Shown: positions 24,111 to 33,678 of the stretch, one piece after another
How the letters are laid out: every line of letters starts with the position of its first letter
Position numbering within the stretch: the stretch's first letter is position 1
The notes under the pieces: model-generated
What the model was told of the DNA's origin: nothing
Seen by the model: only the letters and a program-made list of their open reading frames with translations
Database searches by the model: none
From: Cenococcum geophilum 1.58
Taxonomy: Eukaryota > Ascomycota > Dothideomycetes > Gloniales > Gloniaceae
Direction: 5' to 3'
NCBI GenBank assembly: GCA_001692895.1
Contig: KV748248.1
Coordinates: forward strand, 733,602-797,601
Length of the DNA stretch: 64,000 nucleotides
Translations under genes and position numbers: made by a program

Positions 24111-25539
24111 AGTATTTTTGTTGCGTTTTTATTGCAGCCGAAAAATTAGGGTCTACTTAAGTCGCAATTTGCGGCGATTTATATGGGTAGCCTATGTATT
24201 TGTAGCAAATCGCCGCAAGTTGCCGCAAATCGCTAAAATCGCGACTTACGCAGGTTTTGCAGACCCCGATTTTCGCTTGCGACAACGTGCCCAAAAAAAA
24301 ATTTCCTGATGTAGTATCTAAAACTATGTTATATAGTCTATTACTAACCCTTTTTATATAAGTTAATATAGCTTTTCTTTAGCTATTGCTATTAATTCTA
24401 GATCTCTATATATTTATATTAGTCTACTAGTAAATCCTTCCTAGCTTAAGAATATATACTATACTTCTAAATTAGTAGTTACTAACCTATTAGCTTATAT
24501 CTCTATAAGATAGGGTTTAAACTACTCTAGTACCTAACCTGTTAAGAATAGTTCTCTATACGCTCCTAAATCTAATAAGTTTGCTAGCTTAGTTCCTTTA
24601 TATTAAATCTTTGGCTTTATTTATATAAGGAATCCCTTTAGCTTATACTTTTCTTCTATAAACCTCTTAATTAATAGCATCTTTATTACGGACCTTATAT
24701 TAGTAGTAGTATAACTACTAAGAAGAGATATAAATAGGTTGGTTAAAATAGTATATGGGGCGCTAGAACCGATTAAGCTATAGGATAAAAGGTAGCTAGG
24801 TTATATAACAAGTTATAAGGAACTTAGTATGTAAGCATATAAGAGTATAAGTACGCGTAATATACTAATATACTAACGTATTAATGTACCTAACGAATCT
24901 TTTAGGAGTTAGATTGTGTATTTAAAGGACTATAGTCCCTACATTAGATAGTTCTCTTCTTTATAGTAAATTTTTAGAATATAATTAGGGTTAACTAATT
25001 AGGCAACTTACTCCACTTATTATAGCTATTAATTATTCTATTCTATCTATCTACCTAGCCTATTAATAAGCCTATTATAGTATTAACCTTAGGGTTAGGA
25101 GATACTAGTATATAGGATAATAACTTATAAATAGTTATAATAGTATAACTTAAGAGCTTTATAGAATAAGTAGATAATAACTAAGTGTATTGGCAAAATA
25201 TGGTACCCTTTCAATGGCCTTAATGGTTGGTAGTTGACGCAATTAGCGCGTAGTTGAGGTCATTTGGCAACTTGACCGACTAGCCTATGTCGTGTTTTTT
25301 TGACACGCAGCCTGCGCGCAGCCTGCGCGCAACCTATACGTAACCTACGCGCAACCTACCAGCAATCTGCGCATTTAGCAACCATAATTATATTTACCTC
25401 TTTTATACTAATAGCATATTTTAAATAAATAAAAGCTATTTTAAAGCTATTTATAAGGCTAGCAAAATAAATATTATTATTTTAGATAATTTAATATAAT
25501 ATAGCGATGGTTCTCTTCTACCTATTTACTATACCTATT

Positions 25540-25950
25540 AACTTACCTACCTACCTATATTGCCTACCTATCTGTATCTACCTACCTATTTACATTGCCT
25601 ACCTATCTACATCTACCTATCTGCATTTACTTACCTATCTGCATTTACCTACTTATCTATATTTACCTACCTATTAATATCTACCTACCTATCTATATCT
25701 GCTTACCTGTCTATATCTACTTACCTATCTATATCTACCTACCTATCTATATTTACTTATTTATATCTACCTACCTATTTATATTTACCTACCTATTAGC
25801 ATCTACCTACCTATTCTATATCTGCTTGCCTATCTATATCTACTTACCTATCTATATCTACCTACCTATCTATATTTACCTTACCTGTCTATATCTACCT
25901 ACCTATCTATATCTACCTACCTATTAGCATTTACCTATTTATGCCTACCT
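25540..25950 (+). repeat. Array e of S2: about 18-bp unit CTACCTACCTATCTATAT
   Basis: About 20 tandem units, AT-shifted relative to S3 and to the unmutated copy at 43225-43330, as expected from RIP-type change. Confidence 0.9.
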
Positions 25951-26009
25951 ATCTATACTACCTTAATTCAATTAAATTGATTAAATCGTTTATAGTGTTA
26001 GCTGGCTAG

Positions 26010-26860
26010 TCGTTATCGTTTTGGCTCTAGCGACGGTCGTCCTAGTTCTAGTAACGGTTGTTTAGCTCTAGTAACCGGTTATCTAGTAATGGTCGTCTAG
26101 CTAGTAACGATCGTCTGGTTCTAGCGACGGTTGTCTAGTTCTAGCAACGGTCGTCTAGTTCTAGCGACGGTCGTCTAGCTTTAGCAATAGTTATTTATTC
26201 TGGTAACGGTCGTCTAGCTAGCGACGGTTATCTAGTTCTGGTAATGGTTGTCTAGCGCTAGCAACGGTTGTCTATTCTGGCGACGGTTGTCTAGCTCTAG
26301 TAATAGTTGTCTAGCGCTGGTAACAATCGTCTGGTTCTGGCGACGGTCGTCTAGGCTCTAGTAATGGTTTATTCTAGTTCTAGTAACGGTCGTCTAGCTG
26401 GCGACGGTCGTCTGGTTCTAGCGACGATCGTCTAGTTCTGGCGACGGTTGTCTAGTTCTGGCAACGGTCGTCTGGCTCTAGCAACGGTCGTCTAGTTCTA
26501 GTAACGGTCGTCTAGCTGGCGACGGTTGTCTAGTTCTTGGCGACGGTCGTCTGGGGCTAGGCAAACGGTCGTCTAGTTCTGGGCGACGGTCGTCTGGCTC
26601 TGGCAACGGTCGTCCTAGTTCTAGTACGGTGCGTCTAGCTAGCGACGGTCGTCTAGTTCTAGTAACGGTCGTCTAGCTAGCAACGGTCGTCTGGTTTTGG
26701 CGACAGTCGTCTGGTTCTGGTGATAGTCGTCTAGTTCTGGCGACAGTTGTCTGGTTTTGGCGACGGTTGTCTAGCTGGCAATGGTTGTCTAGTTCTGGTA
26801 ACGGTTATCTGGTTCTAGCGACGGTCGTCTAGTTCTAGTAATGGTCCTCTACTAGCTGCC
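26010..26860 (+). repeat. Array d of S2: 20-bp unit CGACGGTCGTCTGGTTCTGG
   Basis: About 40 tandem units with many C/T and G/A variants. It is more than twice as long as the S1 array and six times the S3 array. Confidence 0.93.
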
Positions 26861-26959
26861 GTTTTGGTGCCTCCCTAGGTAGGGAGGATATAAAGAAGGA
26901 AGAAAGGGTAAAAAATAAGGTGGTTATATAGGGTAGAGGCACGTGTAGAGGCTATTAGG

Positions 26960-27355
26960 AATATAGCGGGGACCTGATGCAGAGCTTCGTGTAGAGCCTC
27001 TGTACGCAGAGCTTCGCGCAGAGCCTCGTGCAGAGCCTCTGTACGCAGAGCTTCTCGTAGAGCCTCGTGCAGAGCCTCTGTACGTAGAGCTTCGCGTAGA
27101 GCCTCGCGTAGAGCCTCGTGTAGAGCCTTGTGTAGAGCTTCGTGCAGAGCTTCGTGCAGAGCTTCGTGCAGAGCTTCGTGCAGAGCTTTGTGCAGAGCNT
27201 CGTGCAGAGCCTCTGTACGTAGAGCTTCGTGTAGAGCCTCGTGAAGAGCCTTATGCGAAGCTTCGTGCAGAGCTTTGTGTAGAGCCTTTATGCGCAGAGC
27301 TTCGTGCAGAGCCTCTGTATGTAGAGCTTCGTGTAGAGCCTTATGCAGAGCCTCC
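26960..27355 (+). repeat. Array c of S2: 12-bp unit AGAGCTTCGTGC
   Basis: About 30 tandem units, with CTCTGTACGCAG variants interspersed. One N lies at 27199. Confidence 0.93.
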
Positions 27356-27439
27356 AAGTAATAAGACTATAAGATTGTATGAGATTGTATNAGATTNTAT
27401 AAGATTGTATAGGATTATATATAATAGTTAAATATATAG

Positions 27440-27890
27440 TATATAACTTTACCTTAATCGCACGTTAAGAAATATACAGTTAGCTTTTAAAGTTGTTAAG
27501 TAGGTTAACTACATATTAAGTTAGTTAAATTATATATTAAGTAGGTTAATTGCGTGTTAAGTTAGTTAAATTATATATTAAGTAGGTCAACTACATATCG
27601 AGTTAGTTAAATTATATGTTAAGTAGGTTAACTGCGTATTGAGTTAATTAAATTATATATTAAGTAGGTTAACTGCGTATTAAGTTAGTTAAATTATATG
27701 TTAAGTAGGTTAACTGCGTGTTAAGTTAGTTAAATTATATATTAAGTAGGTCAACTGCGTATTAAGTTGGTTAAATTATATGTTAAGTAGGTTAACTGCG
27801 TATTAAGTTAGTCAAATTGTATATTAAGTTGGTTAATTGCGTGTTAAGTTAGTCAATTACGTGTCGAGTTGGTTAAATTGCATGTTAATT
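27440..27890 (+). repeat. Array a of S2: 41-bp dimeric unit
   Basis: Alternating 20-bp TTAAGTAGGTTAACTGCGTG and 21-bp TTAAGTTAGTTAAATTATAT(G) halves give a 41-bp higher-order repeat of about ten copies. Confidence 0.88.
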
Positions 27891-28275
27891 ACGCGAAACG
27901 CGAAAACCAAAGTCTACTTAAATCTTATCCTGCGAATATTTTCCCGATGTGGCATTAATTAAATAGTTATAAGATATAAAAAGAGAAAAGATAAAGATGC
28001 TATTAATTAAAAGGTTTATAGGTAAGAAGTATAAACTTAAGGGATTCCTAATATAGATAGATTTAAAGATTTAATATAATGGAACTAAGTTAGCGTAATT
28101 AAGTAATTAAGTAGCATAAATAGGACTGTTCTCAATAGGTTAGGCGCTAGAGTGGTTTAAACCCTATCTTATAGAGATATAAGTAAATAGGTTAGTAACT
28201 ACTAATTTAGAAGCACGGTATATATTCTTAAGCTAGGAAGGATTTACTAGTAGACTAATATAGATATAGTAAACT

Positions 28276-28872
28276 CCCCTTATAACGATATGGGGTCTAT
28301 AATATTATTATCTATATTATAATATAACTCCTTAATTAAGCCTCTTTTAGTGTAATATTATAATAATCTAACTTTTAACGATATTATTAAGCACCTACCA
28401 CCAATATTAGCATAAGCAGTTTTTAATTCACTAGATTTATCCTTTACTTACTATAAGTTTAGCTATTAAATACATTATATAATAACTGAAATTTATTAAA
28501 ACTACTCTTAGATCTTACCCTCTATACTTAGTTCTATTATATTTATTATAGTAAGATACTAAAATTCTAATAGAAAACGCTATTACGGCTTCTCTAATTA
28601 TAAGCGTTAAAAAATTCATGTTTACTACTAAAAATACCCTAGCCTACTATAATAAAAGCTTACTTACTAGGCAAGCAACTTCCTCTATTATAAGATTAAT
28701 TAATACTTAATATTAGAAATACTAAGTAATAAATTTTAATAGCTTAATATAGCTATATTACTATAGAGGTAAGGTATATAAGAGTGAAAAAGAGCTGCTA
28801 AATATCCTCTTTTAGAAGAGGCTCTCTTTAAGTAGTACTAACGCCTCTAGAACTCTCGCATTCCTATTACTA
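28276..28872. other. AT-rich RIP-degraded DNA, unassigned
   Basis: No gene and no recognised family. It may be the 5' flank of the piggyBac-like copy PB2, because R2 interrupts a continuous region here. Confidence 0.35.
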
Positions 28873-28887
28873 GCAACCTTATATATA

Positions 28888-29167
28888 ATAATAATTTATT
28901 ACTTAACGTCTAATTTAGATCCCTATTAGGCCTACGCGGACTACTCCTTATATATATATAGGGAGAAAACTCTATTTAAGAAACCCCTATAATCTATCTC
29001 CCTACCTTTTAGGACTCGCCTACAAGTTACCTATAGTACTCTACTACCTTACTTTTTAACCTTCTTAGGAACTACTACTGCCGTAACAAGCCTATGGACG
29101 CGCTAGTATTGCAAACTTTACTCTACTACTGTAGAGCCATTAGGGGGCGCCTATTGCTCGCCTATTT
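28888..29167 (-). mobile_element. SINE-like retroposon R2 (280 bp) with 15-bp target duplication
   Basis: It is flanked by GCAACCTTATATATA (28873-28887) and GCAATCTTATATATA (29168-29182), which differ by one C/T change. On the minus strand it ends in (ATT)n. Its body is the reverse complement of R3 at 40567-40843, with about 33 more bases at its 5' end and one internal stretch of about 23 bp missing. There is no open frame. The shared tail with R1, R3 and R4 points to mobilisation by one LINE machinery. Confidence 0.85.
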
Positions 29168-29623
29168 GCAATCTTATATATACTACCGCTACTTAGCTAT
29201 AGTATTAAATACCTATATTTATATAAATAACTAAGCTAAAGTAGTTATAAGGCTAGATAGAAGGCTTTAAATCTTATAATAGTATTTATAAGAGAAAGTA
29301 GTATCCTTATAACGTCAGAGTTCTTAAAGTAGGTAATCTATATAAGAATACTATTTTTAAATCTGCACGTGTATCTATATAGAATTCAATTATCAATTAC
29401 ATTACTACTATACCTTCTAATTGTACTAGAATTAATATAGACTTTGTTTAGAAGACTTAATATAATATCCCCCTAAATAAGACTGCGAAAACAGCTCCTC
29501 CTACGCCCTGGCCTTTACCTAAATTCAAACCTCTCCATATTAATTGGGACCACTATAACTTACTAAACCTACCTCCGAACGTTAATATACACAATCCTTT
29601 TAGGCTATTTAGTCTCTTCTTTA

Positions 29624-29774
29624 TCCCTTGCAACGCTGAGATAGGCACGACGGTATCGATAAGGCTTAGCCAATAGGAAGCCCTGAGTTCTGATTCCCTC
29701 GCGCACAGCTAAGCGGTGTTCCTCGCATGGGCTCATAATGTGGCCTGAGCGTCGGACCTCAGCGTTGCAAGGGA
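29624..29774. mobile_element. 151-bp MITE with 17-bp perfect TIRs
   Basis: TCCCTTGCAACGCTGAG at 29624-29640 is repeated inverted at 29758-29774, flanked by TA on both sides. It interrupts PB2, and PB1 (41268-41290) shows the uninterrupted sequence. Inside it is GC-balanced and not RIP-mutated, in contrast to its surroundings. It has no coding capacity. TA flanks point to a Tc1/mariner/pogo-type transposase elsewhere in the genome. Confidence 0.9.
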
Positions 29775-30374
29775 TAGATAAGATTGTAGATAATCTTGTA
29801 AAGTGGACAAATAAGTATATAAAGCTCTATCCTCTAGATAAGGAAAAGGAGATTACGCGTATAGCAACCAATATACAGGCAGGAGCTATACTTATACTTT
29901 AGGGTGCTTATTTATATAGGACTTACTATAAAACTAGTTATTAAAGACTACTAGAAGGATTTAAACACATATAGCACTAAGTATATTGTTAAACAATATA
30001 TAGGAGTTATTTGATTTTAGTAGCTTAATTATTACTTTTAAGCCTTACTACTATAGCCGAACTCTAATAAAATACCTAAAACTATATTTAACCAAATCGG
30101 TAAGCTTACTAAGTATATCCGGTTTGCTAATAGGAAGCTCTACACGCCTAAAACTTACCTTGCCGTTAATGAGATGGTTTAATGCTTTATAGGCCATACG
30201 CCTAAAATTATTAACATTCTATCTAAGCTTATACTTAAAGGCTTTAAAATATAGGTGTTAGCGAATAAGGGCTATATGCTAGACTTTATATAGCACGCTA
30301 AAGGCGCTAAGAAGGGCTTAGTTAATTTAGATAAGTCTTTTATTAATAAAGGCTTTTCAAAGACATAGGTAGTA

Positions 30375-30816
30375 ACGTAACAGCCACCCCAACGAGCCAG
30401 CCACCCGATCGAGCCACCTAAAATTACACTAAAATCAACTATATCTTTATATATTAATAACTCTACCACCACTTAATAAATAATTTTGAAATTTTAAAAA
30501 CAAATACTTATATACTTTTACTACTAATATAATAACCCTTTTAAATATTATTATTATTATTTCTATTAAAGCTATGCTTTTACTATTAAAATTTTTAAAA
30601 TTTAATCTTTTTTTAAAAAAAAAATTGAACTAAAAGTTAAATAATTAAGTTTTTAATATTAAAAACTTATAAATTATAAACTTAAATACTTAAATACTTA
30701 ATTTTATAATTATTTATTAAGTAGTGGTAGAGTTATTAATATATAAAGATAGCTGATTTTGGTGTAATTTTGGGTGGCTCAATCGGGTAGCTGGCTCGTT
30801 AAGGTGGCTGTTATGT
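30375..30816. mobile_element. 442-bp MITE with TIRs of about 100 bp
   Basis: The first roughly 105 bp, starting ACGTAACAGCCACC, are nearly the inverse of the last 105 bp, which on the other strand start ACATAACAGCCACC. TA flanks both ends (30373-30374, 30817-30818). The centre is very AT-rich. It interrupts PB2 in the middle of the transposase, at a site that is continuous in PB1 (about 41870-41895). The long TIRs could fold into a near-complete hairpin. No coding capacity. Confidence 0.9.
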
Positions 30817-31599
30817 TAATGCTTAACTTACTTCTCCAAAAAGACGCCAAAATAGGAGAACGCCTCTACCTACCCAAAAAGCACGTTGTTTAGCTTAATA
30901 ATCTATTTATAAGCGTTAAGCTTCTTATATAATTACGAGGCCTTAGTATTAGAGCTGTAGGAACTATTTAAACGACTAAAACATAACGTGAGGAATAGGG
31001 GGACCTTAAAGGTAATATTAAGGTAGCTATAACTACAAAAGGAAAGAAGAAGAAGGTTCTGGCCGAGTAAATTAACTAGACGCTTATAGAGCTTAAATTG
31101 ACTTATGCGGCTTATATACTATAGGGAGAATTATATGCGGAGGTCTCTAAGGACGGCTAGGTAATAGATTTTGCTTAAAAAACGCTAATATTATGCTTTT
31201 TATAAGTACTATTAATAACGGTAAGTTCTTTAATTTAACTTTAAGGCTTAAAATCTAATAACGTTACATATTACTAGGTCGCCAAACTAGAATTACTATA
31301 CAGAAATATCCTCCCCTTACTACTAGCGGCGCTAGATAGACTTAGAAGGTCTTTAGCGATAATTTCAAAAGGCTACTATCTATTCCTACCTTTATATTTT
31401 AGTATAGATATTATAGATTAATTATACTTATATTTTATAATATAGAGGATTTATAGGCAAACCTAGAAGCCTCTATGGCACTTCCTTCTTAATATAGTAA
31501 TTGTTAATTACTTCTTACTGTCTTCCTACCAACCCACCGATCAATACAAATATCGCAAGAATAGCTATAAGTAATTTCGAATTAACCTCCGTAAAGCCT

Positions 31600-32340
31600 T
31601 ATTTAAACTCTTAATTTAAAAGTAAAAGAATTATATATTTAAATACCCACCTTAACGTTCTATAGATAATATAATATGGGTCCCTATAGCGTAGTATTAG
31701 CTAATTAAGCTGTCTCTAAGAGAGGTTTATTGCTTAGCTTGTATAGAGGCAATTAGGCATACTTAGGAGCAGTGTATTAAGCGTTAAAAGGCTCTATCGG
31801 AGCTTTCACCTAATACTATAAGGAAACCTCGTAATAGTAAGGAATAGAAGAGGCGTGCGCGTCCTTCAAGGACTTGTTTTAGCTGTAGTATATATAAAAT
31901 ACTGTTCTGCAAGAAGGACGACCACTAGATACCTTATATTAAGCGACTTAATTCTAGAGATTAAGCCTATATATTAATTTTATATAGCATATTATAAATA
32001 TTACTAGCTTGGTTTTCTAAGCATAGGCACTAAATTCTGCTAATCTAATTGGTTAGTTCTTAGCGATACCTTAAGGACCCATTTTAACATTGTAAGGGAT
32101 AGCCTTATAAAAGCTTTAACTTTATAAGGAGCAGTAAAGTAACTCTAAGAGAGATGTAATTACGGCTCTATTAAGGCGCGAGTATTAAATCTAAGGGCAA
32201 TAATCTTAAAACACTAAGTAGTAATTAATTATAATATATTTTAGTATAGCTAATTAATTAATTACGGCTTTATAGGTGTAGATATAATATTATTACCTAA
32301 TTTTAATTTTAGGTATATTTAATATAAGTATTAAATATAA
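31600..32340. other. RIP-degraded repeat DNA, unassigned
   Basis: No family recognised with confidence and no open frame. At 32084-32101 a TAACATTGTAAGGGATA stretch resembles a C-to-T/G-to-A form of the right TIR of the 151-bp MITE, but no partner end was found. Confidence 0.3.
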
Positions 32341-33485
32341 TAATACTCCTTTTATAACAATACGCCTAGCTATAAAGCCTATATCGTTATAAGGTATTTT
32401 AGGAGATTACTAATAGGGCAGTCTTATTATCTTCCTATCCCTTTATATTATATTCTTCCCTTTCTACTACTTTTATAGCTTTATTAAATATTATAGCTAC
32501 TTTTATAACCTTATTCTTTTTATCTTATTCTAGTAAAAGGCAGTGTTTTAGTAGAAAGAGATTAGAAATATATTGTAGTCTAGGCCGAGTCCCGTTAGGA
32601 ATTTACTAACTAGGGAGATTTTACTAATTATGCAGCTGGGGTTAAGCTCTATAATCTCTATTTATACTTCTTATAGCTTTTCTATATAGTTTATTGCCCC
32701 TTTATAGGTATCTAGGGTAACCTCCTAGTAACGTCTTTTAAGGTATTAGTAGACTACGCTTCCTATTAGGCGAAAACGTTTTTATAGCTTAGTAAGGATC
32801 TTATCTATATTTTTAATTTCTTTAACTTCCTTTATAGTATTATAACTAAGTCTATTTCGGATAATACTATATATTTATTTCTATTTATTAAGCTAGGTAT
32901 CTAACTTAGTTTTATAGGCTATCTCTAATAGGGTCCCTTATTCTAGTCTTTTAGCGTTTTATTTTAGTAGATCTCTATATCTATTTATTAATAAGTAGAG
33001 GCGTATCTGCTTCGTAAATTCTATCTATCCTATAGTAGATTCTAGTTTCCTTATCTTATCTAGCCCTTTAGTCCCTTTCTCAGTTATAAAGCTTATCTTT
33101 ACTTTAACTATAGGTGTCTCTAATATAACTAAAAGAGAGTTCTTAGGCTTGTTAAAGATAGGTTTAATTATTAAGGTTTAGGACGTTTAGGACGTTTAGG
33201 GAAAGGTAAGTAAGGCGTTTATAATATCGGGTTTAGAGTCTTTAACGGTAGTAGAGCTTTAAGGTTCTGGCGTCTCTACTCCTTTAATAGATTTGTATAT
33301 GGTTTTAGAGGCCTCTAGAGTATCTAAGAGTATAGGTATAATTAAGGTTTTATAAGGTAATTAAAGAGGAGTTCAGACTTTAAGACTAAAGAGTTTAGTT
33401 AAGCTAGCTATAGAGAGGGTACTATTAGAGGCTAAAGAGCGGTCTAAATTACTAGAGTAGTTAGGTATAGTATTAGGGTTAAAGT
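32340..33485 (-). mobile_element. Possible Copia-type gag remnant on the minus strand
   Basis: The reverse complement of about 32500-33000 has the general look of the UBN2-type gag of fungal Copia elements (a helical gag segment with an IxKIxLxSKFLTGL-like patch). The match is by eye only. It continues past element F, which is inserted in it at 33486, into 39858 onward. It is broken throughout. Confidence 0.3.
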
Positions 33486-33678
33486 TGTTACGGGACGGGG
33501 GTAGTGGCTACAAAGCGTATATATTGGAGGAGTCTACAAGACGTTACGCGATCGATCATAAGGGTCGAGAGCGTAAGGAGGTGATATACCTACGCGTATC
33601 TGACGTAAGCTATACGTAAGGTGTACGCGAGAGCACGGGGCTCTCCTATAGAGGCCCCTACGGTGGGGTTCTATAATA
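33486..33678 (-). repeat. 3' LTR of fossil F (left side)
   Basis: It is homologous to 39661-39853 with only C/T and G/A differences noticed. It starts TGTTACGGGACGGGGG. Confidence 0.93.

Larger units (their letters stand above)
21571..24314. mobile_element. Array-bearing TIR element S3 (2.74 kb) with a different TIR family
   Basis: The ends are CTACATCAGGAAATTTTTTT and its inverse, about 32 bp of inverted repeat, flanked by TA on both sides (21569-21570, 24315-24316) as in Tc1/mariner-type insertion. Subterminal zones at both ends (21600-21780 and 24120-24280) carry repeated TTGCGGCAA-like motifs that look like transposase-binding sites. Between them lie array e (22012-22262), array d (22376-22510) and array c (22700-24110), in the same order and orientation as S2, with homologous spacers. 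Arrays a, b and f of S1/S2 are missing and the TIRs are unrelated. It has no coding capacity. Confidence 0.85.
20989..24683 (-). mobile_element. Partial Gypsy fossil E, gag-type remnant on the minus strand, split by S3
   Basis: The reverse complement of 24320-24683 and of 21000-21570 resembles the gag regions of elements A, C and D, closest to C. The two blocks are contiguous once S3 (21571-24314) is removed. No pol sequence is seen between this gag and the flank of B, so E may be a gag-only non-autonomous element or simply partial. It is broken throughout by RIP-type change. It ends at the right where the LTR of element C begins. Confidence 0.65.
25188..27949 (-). mobile_element. Array-bearing TIR element S2 (2.76 kb), sister of S1 in the opposite orientation
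   Basis: The left end is the RIP-altered TATTGGCAAAATATGGTACC and the right end is the inverse of CATCGGGAAAATATTCGCAGG. A TG dinucleotide flanks both sides (25186-25187, 27950-27951). Internal order from the left: GCGCAGCCTGC repeats (25310-25380), array e (25540-25950), array d (26010-26860), array c (26960-27355), 10-bp array (27360-27425) and the 41-bp AT-rich dimer array (27440-27890). This is exactly the inverse of S1, but arrays d and a are longer. It sits in the gag region of element C and has no coding capacity. Confidence 0.87.
24684..28275 (+). mobile_element. Partial Gypsy fossil C (LTR plus gag-type region), split by S2
   Basis: It begins at 24684 with an LTR-like stretch related to the A/B LTRs (TATTACGGACC start; the conserved AAGGAC...TAGTCCCTAC block near 24930). 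A gag-type segment follows at about 25085-25187 and again at 27952-28275, the two parts being joined when S2 is removed. Its nearest relative in the window is E. Only part of an element is present and it is broken throughout. Confidence 0.7.
29183..31600 (+). pseudogene. piggyBac-like transposase remnant PB2, interrupted by two MITEs
   Basis: From about 29460 the plus strand matches PB1 (40992-42984): the N-terminal block before the first MITE (29500-29623), the block after it (29775-29900), the central catalytic-region block (30150-30372) and the part after the second MITE (30819-31250). PB1 and PB2 share a proline-rich start, an LFxLFF-type motif and a GYxLD-like motif. Many in-frame stops of CAA/CAG-to-TAA/TAG type make it dead. 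Similarity to PB1 fades after about 31260, so the right boundary is uncertain. The C-terminal part seen in PB1 is not found here. Confidence 0.7.

Noticed and set aside
25560-25927. Hydrophobic YLPTYLYI-type frames that look like membrane proteins
   Set aside because: Translation of the tetramer-rich array e of S2; the same happens at 15588-15812 and 22012-22301.
14237-27949. CRISPR-like arrays
   Set aside because: The repeats are directly tandem without unique spacers, and the genome is eukaryotic.
30272-30472. 66-aa minus-strand frame
   Set aside because: It crosses the end of the 442-bp MITE into PB2, so it is an accidental fusion.
32084-32101. Possible RIP-altered right end of the 151-bp MITE family
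   Set aside because: About 17 bases fit a C-to-T/G-to-A pattern, but no left end was found at a sensible distance.
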